In this document: positions 47,901-57,492 of the stretch, one piece after another | Layout: each line of letters starts with the position of its first letter | How positions within the stretch are numbered: the stretch's first letter is position 1 | Origin: Ramazzottius varieornatus | Lineage: Eukaryota > Tardigrada > Eutardigrada > Parachela > Ramazzottiidae | NCBI GenBank assembly: GCA_001949185.1 | Contig: BDGG01000002.1 | Location: 5,570,448 to 5,634,447, forward strand | Reading direction: 5' to 3' | Length of the DNA: 64,000 nucleotides | Made by a program: the position numbers and the translations under genes | Notes under the pieces: model-generated | The model's input: only the letters and a program-made list of their open reading frames with translations | What the model was told of the DNA's origin: nothing | Databases searched by the model: none

Positions 47901-49016
47901 GAAGAAGTGCTCCGACTTTGTTTCCCTGTCAAGTTGCGTTTCCGTTTGGATCACACCGGTTTCGGCGTCGATGCTGAACAAAGGCTGGCTGCGCGAATCT
48001 GTCAGGGCAATCATCGAAAACCGGACAGGCTTAGAGTTTGTGATGTTCATCTTGGTAACATAAACAGGAGCTGGTTTCTCTTCCGTTACAAAGGCAGTGA
48101 AAGATGGAGAGCCAAAAGACAAGGATACTGCTCGAGTTTTCCGATGTCTGCGATGCCGCCGAGATCTTACGGACCTTGGTCGGTCATTTTCCTCCGTTTG
48201 ATGGACCAGCAGATCCACATCTTGCTCCGCGAACTTCTCGCCACCAGTCACCTGATATCTGATGTTGAAATGGTGGTACCTCGTTTGTGTCTGTTCTAAT
48301 TTGCAGAACTTGTCTGTTGTCCAGAAGCTATCTTCCCGCATTTCAAGCAAGGTGTTTTCTGTCGTCGGTCCATTCTGTAGATTTTTTACAGTGCTCCTGA
48401 CAAATGAAGGAAGGAGGGCAAGAACGTTCAGCAAAAAGTGAGGTCGGGAACCCATGCAGAGTTTTCTGCTCTGATAGCTCTGAATAATGTGGGGATAATC
48501 CGCCACCATAGGGGACGATGTCAGCAACTTTTTCTCCACCCTCTGCATATGGACAGTTACCGGTATCAATGACACAAGGGACATTGATGGACTTTTTGCT
48601 TCGACAATTACAGTCAGTGGCCATGATGAGATCAAGTTGAGCGCACGGGCATCAAGCCGCAAAGCGTGGCTGCTCTTTTCCCACGAAACCACACCTTGCC
48701 AGATTGTGCCTACCGATGCATTGTGGGGAATAATGTTATTATCGTTAGCGGGTCTAACTGGATCAAAATCTGCCGGCGGCTTTGAGTCGCTCCAGACATC
48801 TCGAATCACGTATACCCATGCATCCGCGGGCAATAAAGTGAAATTAATAAACACCGGGAATAGTTTCTCGTCATTTATCCCTGGCAGTATCACATCATAT
48901 CCACACGTGCCTGGAATAAAGTTGTAAACAACCACATTACACAAGATAAACAAGGTCTTCCAGACCGTCACCAGATAGATGCTTTCAAATCGGGGCATGA
49001 GTAAGCAATTCGGCAT
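32999..49016 (-). CDS. CELSR (fmi): Flamingo/CELSR seven-pass cadherin (adhesion GPCR)
   Basis: Exons 49016-47745, 47656-47457, 47008-46720, 46392-46130, 45870-45734, 45465-44914, 44731-44357, 44222-43893, 43748-43500, 39851-39705, 39636-39434, 39357-39183, 39118-38993, 38914-38680, 38619-38421, 38348-38048, 37985-37860, 37755-36739, 35858-34389, 34303-34078, 34019-33851, 33781-33496 and 33414-32999 give 2920 residues. The protein is a homophilic adhesion receptor of planar cell polarity and axon guidance at cell-cell contacts. In order: signal anchor or peptide ([13 protein letters not shown]), long N-terminal region, nine cadherin repeats (linkers such as [21 protein letters not shown]), the post-cadherin region, EGF, EGF, LamG (GCIRNLDID), EGF, LamG (GFNGCVREV), EGFs, laminin-EGF, HRM (VWWDRTPFG), GAIN/GPS ([12 protein letters not shown], residue about 2425), seven TM helices, and a 230-residue tail ending TLDYVE. 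A long run of phase-1 introns fits a modular ectodomain. An alternative start is the ATG at 48998. Confidence 0.95.
35859..36738 (-). other. CELSR (fmi): 880-bp CELSR intron
   Basis: Separates the laminin-EGF exon from the HRM/GAIN/7TM exon. It has no exon I can support; a 186-codon plus-strand frame at 36493-37053 is largely antisense to the EGF exon. Confidence 0.6.
39852..43499 (-). other. CELSR (fmi): 3.6-kb CELSR intron
   Basis: The longest intron of the gene lies just after the last cadherin repeat (ends FTVQVT) and before the exon starting [10 protein letters not shown]. It holds a foldback element at 40154-40272 and an AT-rich interior. No nested gene is evident on either strand. Confidence 0.7.
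40154..40272. repeat. Foldback (MITE-like) element, copy B, in CELSR intron
   Basis: The inner arms TCCCAAGTGGCGCG and GTGCGCCACTTGAGG form a strong hairpin. The right terminus TTTGCCCACGTT matches the complement of the GACGTSGGCAAA terminus in copies A and C. The left terminus GAGACGTGACTAGAT is diverged. Confidence 0.6.
45530..45652. repeat. Foldback (MITE-like) element, copy C, in CELSR intron
   Basis: Terminal inverted repeats are GGGACGTCGGCAAATAA (from 45530) and TCATTTGCCAGCGTCC (ending 45652). The inner arms CAATGGCGCAC and GTGCGCACCGCTTG are weaker than in copies B and D. A lone matching terminus GGGACGTGGGCAAAT also occurs at 44816-44830. Confidence 0.6.
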
Positions 49017-50672
49017 GGCAGACGATGTTTGTAAATAAAGGGAAGCATGCGTAAAGCGAGACCGGAACAGTACACCGATGTATCATGGCACTTGCGGCGA
49101 CTTCCGGTTGGAATGCTGTCAAGAAAACATCAAACAGATGTCGAGGTGTCGTATAAGTGGAAGTCGACTAAGCTCCAACAGAGTTAACAAAACATCCCAG
49201 TTTGGAATAGTTATGATTCGATCAGCGAGGACTTTGTGAATGGGGAAAGTTATTGTGGAAGAAAAGCCAGCACAAGAAAGAGCTCTGCTTGAGCTGGGAA
49301 AGCAAATGCCGGTGAACTCGCGCAGTGAGCATAACTATACAACTGCAAAGCTCTCCGTCCTTCCTTCAACGTGGCAGTCTGTGAGGATGTTGCAGGATCC
49401 TAATAACAGTGCGATTCCTACCGGGTTAAATTAGCACCAGGCCACTAGCCGATGAACAATATCAGGATCCAATGATGAAGAGGATGGTTGTACATGACAG
49501 GCTATACAGTGTCGTACGAGAGAAAAGCTTGTGCTGCACCATCGAGATACCAGACTTGTGAAGGAGATCCAGTGGATGTATGTTGAGTCGAAATGGCCGG
49601 TAGTTCAAGCAACACTCTAACTATCGATTTTGGCACACGATGCGTCCCTGCTCCGCCCGCTTGACCACTCGTTGGTCCTCGCTTCCCTGTATGAGTGCTT
49701 CAGAGATAAGTGCCCGCCTGTGTAGCCGGCGTCTCTAATGTACTTCTTGAAACCTCCTGAGCCCCAAGTTACACGATCTGAGCCACGGACTGCATTATCT
49801 GGCCGAACCCTCAGAAACATCGAAGAAATTGTGTGGACCTAATCGCTCACCATTGCATGGTTGTTATTCTTTCCTTTAGGATGTTTGGATACGATATCGT
49901 ATAGGCGGTCCAATACTTTGCGGCGGAAGTGCCTTGTGTAGATAACAGCGACCTGATTTACCTGCAGTGAAGAAAACGTAACGACCGGTTTGAGTGCATC
50001 TCGAAACATCGCCGAGAGGAACAGGAACGAACGCATAATAGATTGTACATACAAATTATACTCCAGTATCTACTGGAAAACTAGTCCTTATGCTGCAATC
50101 AAAACAAAAGTGGAGCAGGATTGTTCCATACGGCGTTCGAGCACCACAGTAATGTATGTCAACGTGGTCCTCCGATAGTGTCAATCAGCTTCCATATTAG
50201 CCTGTCAATCATCCCGCTGTCTTCCTTCTTTACCAGTATACCAAGAACATAATCCTTCATAAATCGTTTGTCATGTACTTCACCAGAACAGAGAGAAGAC
50301 CAGTGCCTTCTGCCTACCTACATACACATGACCCGTATGGGCGGCGTGGTTCCAGGTGTGCAGGTTCATGCAAGGTGGACACATTTTGGCCGGCAACCTC
50401 AATAAAGGGTAAATGTGACTCAACCATACATCTTGTTATTTATTCAACGCGATTTAAAGAAGAAAGATAGGACACACGTGAAAATTACCAGGCTGCACAT
50501 GGCGAACCCTGATTTACATCCAAAGGGGTTCTTCACCGAGAAGATGTGAAAGCACCAACAAATAAAAGTCTACAACCGCGAAAACCTAAAATCAACATAC
50601 GTAAACCATCTCACAATATATCCAACGGTAGCAGCTCAAGGAAAGAAAAAGGACAGAAAACCTGTACACTCG
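49017..50672. other. Intergenic, CELSR upstream / PNPLA8 downstream
   Basis: 1656 bp that should include the CELSR promoter and the PNPLA8 3' UTR. Only short frames without splice support are present. Confidence 0.5.
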
Positions 50673-53065
50673 CTAATGAAACGATGGGAACTCTGTACAA
50701 TCCCGCTGCAAAAGCATCCAGTCATTAGCCTTCTTTAGTGCGGGTCGCGGGGTGTTGAGCTTATCCGCGATCTGCCGCAGCAGCACCGGATTGTCATTTA
50801 TAAAGCGCTGGGAATCCTTGATCATGCCCTTCATGACTGTGGCATCGGAAATGTCAATGCCAAAGTCCTCACTCAATTTCGGCTGAATGCGAAAGTACGT
50901 CGAGGCAGGCATCAAGTCTGACAGCGTCGTGTGAATTGCTTCCGTGTCGGTCGCCGATGCGATAATTGTGGTAATTTTGCTCCGCCAACTCGTCAAACCG
51001 ATCTTCCTCGCAACATCCCTGCTTTGCGCCTCTTGAACTTTCTGGAAACGACCCGTGCCGATAGACACCACACAGTGCAACTTTTCTCTCGGCCACAACA
51101 ATCGACACTGCGGCAGAGAACCCGGAAGTCAAGCTCAAAGTTCCACAACAAGAGCCAACCAGTACTTGAAGTTACCTCATGAATGCCAATCGCAGTTGGG
51201 TTGTTCGTCAGTAACCCGCCGTCCTGCAAAGATAACCGTCACTCACCGGAAAGTAGTGTCATTCGGTTGTGCAATAGTAACAAACCTGATGGACATCTCC
51301 ATCTAGCCGGAACTCCGAGAAGAAACCAGGAGCCGCCGTGGACGCTCGCATGGCCTCCCAGAGCTTGTACTTGGACGTACCATCATAGTAGGAGGCGCTG
51401 CCACACGGAAGGCCATAGCTGCGGAACACGAAAGGCGTGAAATCTGGATCATCGATTCTGGAAGAGACGACGGCTAGCCGGATATCGCCGCCAGACCGCG
51501 ATAGATCTACCATCTGCCGGTCACCCATTTCTTTCCTGCACAATGACACCAATGGCAGATATTCAAACCCAACTATGGCAGTGTACTCTGAAGCTCACCT
51601 TAGGACAGCTTCCCATGCAGGCGTATCGTAGTACCCATGGCTCAAAATTAACCTGGAAATTCGTTCCTTAGATTATGAAAACTCAGTGCCTACTTCCCGA
51701 GCTACGGCGGGAAACTTACCGGCGAGCACCTTTCAGCGTGTCACGGGCGAACAACTACACACAGGGAAAACAACATGATGAAGAGATATAATATCTCACA
51801 ACCCCGCTGAACTTCCGGTAACGCATCGAAAGAAGCAACCTACCTGGCTGCAAGTCTTGATGTAATATTCCATGCTCTCGTCAGCAGTCAGTTTGAAGGC
51901 GGCTAGCATAGCGACCACCAGCGCTCCAGTACTGACGCCAATGAAGTCTGTAAATATTCAGGGAAAGTTCCGTTAGACACGTTTCTTTTGCGGTAGCGTC
52001 CGCTATGTTGCGCGGCACTCACAATCGAACATGTCGCAGGGGGCTTTCCCAGTTAGCCGTTCCAGCTCTCGAAGTATTTCCAACGCGACAACACCCCTGC
52101 AAAAAGAAGACAAACGGCTTTAAATCAACTTTATGAATGTAGATGAGTCCTTCGTCAAAACTTACTGAAGGTAGTTGAGGATTACCTTACCGTGCTCCTC
52201 CTCCATCTACAGACAAAATGCGAGGACCTGGTCCATCTGGTGGTAAGGAATAGCCCAACAACGACAGCGTCAAGAACGCCTGGCTCTTCAACAACGGATT
52301 CCCCGTCATCACAAGTCCCAAAATCAGAGGTATCGCTCCACTCTTCACCGCTTCGATCTTGGCATCTCCGAACTGTAGCAAGTGGGCAGCTAGCTGCTCC
52401 GTCCTCTTCAGCTTGCTCATAGCTGACCTCGCCGTCCGAATAGACGCCACCAGTCCACGGGTTCTAGCATCCACCGACTCTTTCGACGGAACTGGAACTA
52501 CAGGAGCCACAAGCTTCTCCTTCTTCGGAGCCACAATCTTGTCCGGGATAAGCGCAGTAGCGGGCTTGATTAGCTTCTGTAACAGTGACATGTTGTGCTC
52601 TTCGGGGTGGACTTCTGGCATGGGCTTCTCTTTGTCGTTCAGCTCTTTGCCGTCTTTACTACTTTCTTTACTGTCTTTCCCGTCTTTGTCGTCTCCGCCC
52701 AAGATCATACTGAGAAACCTCTCCCGAGAGACGTCTTCGGGCGACATGGAAGGGACTTGGGCAGGTGAAGCGGAAGTCATTGCCAGGGTTGGCATATCCT
52801 CTATCAGAGGCGAGGTTAGCTCCATGTCGTTAGAGTCATTCTGGTCACGGTCACTCTTTGAAGCTTCTTTAGACTTGACAGCTGGGACGGAAAGTGAGTC
52901 GACCACGACGGAGCTAAACGCTTTCAGGGATGCAGCAGAGGGAACACGTTGCTTGATCTCAGCTTTAAGCCTAGCAGCAGGAACGGAAGCCTGGTCCACG
53001 GAAACAGCAGCGAAGCGCTGCGCCAGTGTTTTCAATATTCCGATCAGACGCTGCTCTTGCGCCAT
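50673..53065 (-). CDS. PNPLA8: PNPLA8-type calcium-independent phospholipase A2 gamma
   Basis: Exons 53065-52191, 52096-52023, 51947-51844, 51754-51720, 51652-51599, 51535-51286, 51223-51176 and 51107-50673 give 624 residues (human 782). This patatin-family Ser/Asp lipase hydrolyses phospholipids in mitochondria and peroxisomes and remodels membranes. The nucleotide-loop/oxyanion motif reads DGGGARG at about residue 288, the nucleophile elbow is GVSTG, and the catalytic Asp lies in DGG of QDGGLLTNNPTAIGIHE. SIGTGRFQ and SATDTEAIHTTLSDLMPAST place it in the PNPLA8 branch. Residues 1-285 include a Lys/Asp/Ser-rich segment (GGDDKDGKDSKESSKDGK) and a helical stretch before the lipase domain. The ATG at 53065 is used because the upstream in-frame extension has no ATG; a further 5' exon with a targeting sequence may be missing. 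The far end is KKANDWMLLQRD. Confidence 0.93.
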
Positions 53066-54217
53066 TGTGACGACCTGATCCTTCGCGGATTGAGAGATCT
53101 CTGTCTTGCTTACTCTCAAGTAAACATTCACGATTCAACAACGCATGAACGGTATGCGTGCATATAGGCAAATGGGAAACTTCCGTCGATGACGATTGAC
53201 ATGGATTCACGGGAGTATCGCAGACAAGAGTCACCAGCTACTACAAGAAAACTACATTATTATCCATGCGCGATACATGCGTAGGAATCATTGTGATGGC
53301 CATTGGAAGAGGCTCTCGAGCTGTTGATGGACCATCATGGTATCGTATCCCTCGGAAAGACGGTTACCTGCAAGCAACACACGCGACGTAGCAACACATC
53401 GGGAGCGCAGGCTCCGGCAGTGGTAGCGGCCAAATGAATCCGTCCACAGATGGCCAGATGAATCCGCCGGATCGCTGTCGAGACGAGACGAAGAAGCTGG
53501 AGATGGAAGACAACAATTAAGAGATGCAAGCTTCATGCTTCGCCAAATGGTCAAATTAATTAACTGCAAATTATTTCGTTCAAGCGGACTCGAAGTATGG
53601 TAGTCTACATGTTCGCTTGATTAACTGATTTGTGCGCAACATGACCAAGTCACCCATACCTTGAGTTTCAGCGAATCACGATTGAGTCTTCAGATTCACG
53701 AAGGACAAGGCTCTTTGCTCTTTAGGTTCATAATTCTTATACGCGTACGAGGTGCTCAAGCCGAGCTCTCGCTGGTCTTTGAATCTCACAAACTGACGGT
53801 GTTCCACTTCACTCGAACTTGAACTTGAAAGGATGAGCTAGATGAACCGAGTAAGCAAATACAGTAGGAAGATGGGGATGCTGTGGAACTTGTGGAACGA
53901 AAGAACGATATGAGGTATGGCGCACCGCTATATTTTGCGAGAGCTCCCCCCAAAATGCTGGCCTTCCAGCGGAGCTTTAGAATGAATCATAGACCGCTTG
54001 AGTCATCGTAGAAAGCTGTTCAGGCAATCTGAAGCCCTTAAATTGGGAAAACTATGGCAAGCCTGAGCCTATGGCGGAAAGATCAAAGGTTGGGAACCAA
54101 GGTTCATTCACATCTGACGTAATAAAAAGCCCAGACCGGTTACCACGCCCATTGACCAACAGACAGAGAGGACGGGCCAATAAACCAGCTGCGATTGGGC
54201 GGTCAACCTATCAATGC

Positions 54218-54385
54218 CAATGGCTAGTATCGATGGTCAAACATAGCAAAACCAATGGCCGACTCCTAGTGCTCAACCTAGAAAGACCAATGGTCAACCA
54301 CTAGTGGTCAAGACAGCAAGACCAACGGCTAGCCACTAGTGGTTAATCTACCAAGATCAATGGCCAACCACTAGTAGTCAACCAA
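54218..54385. repeat. 35-bp tandem repeat, about 4.8 copies
   Basis: Units start at 54218, 54253, 54288, 54323 and 54358, all 35 bp apart, each opening CAATGG or CAACGG and most containing CCACTAGTGG. Units differ at several positions, so this is an aged minisatellite. CCACTAGTGG is itself palindromic. Confidence 0.85.
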
Positions 54386-54916
54386 CCTACCCATACCCTG
54401 TTGGTCGTACCATTGTCCGACCGGCAGGGTCCTGACAGTAATCAGTTCTTTGTTAATCAACTAGCTGATTTCGCCAGTTGATTCGTACGCATTTGATTGA
54501 TCAGACACAAAGTCATGATTCAGCCAAAAACTAGAAAAATTGTTAAAACCAGAGAGAAAATCGGGGAATCATCCCGGAAAAAGGATCGTGCTGTCTGGAG
54601 CTCGAGCTTCCTCTGATGAGTTTGCGATTTAGAGTCTCCTTGGGTATAAGTTACGTAACTCATGAGTCAAACACGATTTCTGCGGATTCCGCGCTATTTA
54701 CTGCAGCACGTTCTGGTAACGTAGCAGATAGTCACATGCGATGCTTCATGGCGAAGTTCACGCTTTCATACTACTCTACATAATACGTTTCTAGCGGTAC
54801 CTTCGTGGAAGTCGATCAGGAGGTTTGGAACATGTGAACACGGAAGTAGGTGTACGCGTATGGAACTTCGTATGGGCAACTCAGAACAAGGCATGGTCCC
54901 GTTCATCTGTACCGCT

Positions 54917-55087
54917 ACATTGTACGACGAAATTAACCGTTAAAAATGGGCGTAACACTACAGCTAGAGCTTTTTTACAACTCAGCCAATGAGAATTATA
55001 TTTTGCTGCATGCGCAAATTTTATTGGCTCTATCTATCTGGCTCCATCCAACACCCTTTTATAACGGTTTATTTTGTCGTACATTGT
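54917..55087. repeat. Palindromic MITE-like element
   Basis: ACATTGTACGACGAAATTAA (from 54917) and TTTATTTTGTCGTACATTGT (ending 55087) are inverted copies; the match continues inward through CCGTTA(T)AAAA. The centre is itself a palindrome (AGCCAAT... to ...ATTGGCT around TGCATGCGCA). The element is about 171 bp with no coding capacity. Its sequence differs from the GACGT-GGCAAAT family. Confidence 0.65.
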
Positions 55088-55714
55088 ACGTCGAAACCGA
55101 AGTGATCCCCTAAAACTTTCCTTTACCAAACGTAGTTCTACGCTACAGGAGCGTGAGATTCCGCCAAGAAATCCGGCAAGACCTCAAACTGTAGTCTTCC
55201 ATATGCACTGCGGACGCACATCGCGATTCGCGACCTCACAGTTACCAGACCACCAGGTGGCGCACAAGTTCTCGCGATACTCTACTCTTCGGCTCGCTAG
55301 CGGCTGGCCTTCCGGTTGAAAATATCAAAACCGAAGCTTCGCCTTCTTCACGTGTCTTAAGCGTGTGCCGGGGTGTCGCGCCTCCCGGGCTTTGTCCCCC
55401 CCCCCCCTTGACAAATATATCAAGGGTTTGGGTTCCAGCACGGCCTTGAAGCGGCCTTCAAAAAATCTGGCCTCCCACCGGGAGACGACTCAAACGTGAC
55501 TAGGCAATAGAGCTCGGCCCGCGCTTAGATTCTTCACTTTCCAGAAACCGCAAGATTGAAGCCGGATTAGTTTAACGCTCACATTTTGACGTCCCGTCTT
55601 CTCGTTTTGTGAACAAGACTCCAGGCTGAAAAACCAACAACATGAAGCGTAGAATACTCGAAGCAACAATACAAGAGCTTTAGTATGTCGATCACGTAAG
55701 ATGTTGCGAGGAAG

Positions 55715-56632
55715 CTAAATTGGGCCTTTTCCTTTGCGTTCTCGGTTACGCTTTTGGCATACGCCTTCCACACAGTTGATTTTCATGTTGCCAAGACCCA
55801 TCGCGTTGTTGCAGTCGGTCTTTGCGTTACAGGCGTCCCAGCAGCGCTTCTCGGGATATCCGGCTATCTTGGCGCACCTCTGCGATTTTCCATGACCGGA
55901 AGTACAGCAGTCGGAGTCAGCCTGGCATACTTTGGGGGCGCACAAGTCACACCTTCCCCTTGAGCATCTGGAAGCCATCTTTTTCGCTCCAGCCATCATC
56001 TGACAGTCCGAATCGCCACTGCATGCCTTCATTCCCGTCTCTGTAATCGGCTGAGGTCAATCGAAATAAACTGCAGAATGCGCACTTGAGCGAGACAGAC
56101 ACAGAGACCCTTCAGAACCATTTTAGCACATGTACCTTTAAAGATATCCGCGACGGCGGGCCGCCCACATAATTGCAAAGTGTTGGCTACGCATTTGTTT
56201 CCTCGCACACCGCAGTCGGCATCTGAACAGGGCACAATGAAAGTTTAGAAAGCGACAATAAAGGTTGCAAAATCGACCTGTATCCTAAGACATAAAATTT
56301 CAGTGGATTTAAATATTGATGCTCGTCTGGTTACCTGACTGGCAAGGCAAGGCTTTTCCCAAAGCCACACGGTGCATGAAAGAACTCAGGGCACGCTCAT
56401 CCCGATTTCCTCCAGCACCACGAGTACTATTCCTGTCACGGTGCCGACCTCCTGCAAATACAGCTCAGGTGAATTATACGTCAGCTGATGATGTTTGACG
56501 AATCGCGAATCTACTGAGTTTTGAATTAGAGCAGAAGGGAATTTCGTTGAATTGACGGTATAATAAGTTACCTGCTGATACTCCGGAGATAACAACAAGG
56601 AGGACAAGACAGCAAAAGCTGATAGTCTGCAT
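55715..56632 (-). CDS. Cysteine-rich secreted protein, function unknown
   Basis: Exons 56632-56572, 56451-56335, 56222-56136 and 56040-55715 give 196 residues. The first exon encodes a near-ideal signal peptide (MQTISFCCLVLLVVISGVSA), so the product should be secreted. A basic, Gly/Arg-rich stretch (GGRHRDRNSTRGAGG) follows, and then a domain with many cysteines in short spacings: PCQSDADC, NKC, LC, ACSGDSDC, SRC, RCDLCAPKVC, DSDCC, QRC, RCWDAC and KTDCNN. The repeated xDxDC pattern and the CC pair recall disulfide-rich modules such as the dickkopf/colipase or WAP-like folds, but I cannot assign a family. It ends in a basic tail, NRERKGKGPI. The intron phases are all 1, as usual for secreted modules. 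Confidence 0.8.
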
Positions 56633-57492
56633 TTTATCCCGGAAGATATTCCCACAGCAGGAAAAGGCACAGTATAATCCTTGTTTCCAACAGACTAATG
56701 TCGACTTTAGAATTAGAACGGCTCCAAGAAGTCTAGAAAGCTACACCGAATATAGCAACACTGACAACAAACACCACATGAGCGAGCTGCGCAACATCCG
56801 ACTTGCTGAGAGATTCGCAACAGATTTCATCGCCGGCCTAACTGACAATCGGAGTGACAAGAAGGCCCGCTCAGCCTGACAGCACGGCACATGCTGCAGA
56901 AAACTTATGCTCGATATACTGGTCCTATATGACGGGATTGACGGGGGTTCCAGCTCTCGACGACGATGAAAGAGGATACCACATGCCCGCTGTAAGTATG
57001 TCAGAAACAGTGCCATCGGCCGCGTCGCTCCAGGTTTAAGTTAATTATAGACCCCTCCATTACCTCTTCCTTCTCTCCATCAAACCAATCCTACTCTTGG
57101 CTGCCCTCGCTATTCAGTCAACAACCACAGAAGACAGCTCCGAGCATATATTGCAATACGGCAAATCAAAGTCGAGTATACTGATTACAGCCGAAGGAAT
57201 CAAGGAAGTGAAACTCAACCGACCTTCCACACCATCCACACCCTTCTTACATACCCGTGCCTGTTTAAAATTGGATGGTAAATTTTTTCGCTGAATTCCA
57301 AAAATTCATAAACCTCCGTGAAGAATTAAAACTTAATCATCCGTCCAAAATTAGAGTACTACTGGTGAACAACTAAGCATCAATTGTCAGCAGGCACGAT
57401 TGAGAGATTACCGAGTTCACAATCAACCAAACGAAACCACATAGAAAAATCCAATCAGTCCCGAAAAACATAAGATGCTCAACGTTATTGTC
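56633..57492. other. Intergenic, no gene seen
   Basis: 860 bp between the secreted-protein start and the METTL13 end. Short frames only. Confidence 0.5.

Larger units (their letters stand above)
53066..55714. other. 2.6-kb intergenic region with repeats
   Basis: Carries a 35-bp tandem repeat (54218-54385), a palindromic element (54917-55087) and a run of about twelve C near 55400. No coding exon stands out. A PNPLA8 5' exon may be hidden close to 53066-53300. Confidence 0.55.

Noticed and set aside
52359-53078. 239-codon plus-strand frame
   Set aside because: Exactly antisense to the first PNPLA8 exon; its Ser/Leu-rich composition mirrors the Lys/Glu-rich sense strand.
55390-55412. Run of about twelve C
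   Set aside because: Homopolymer; could be a true tract or a sequencing artefact, with no feature attached.
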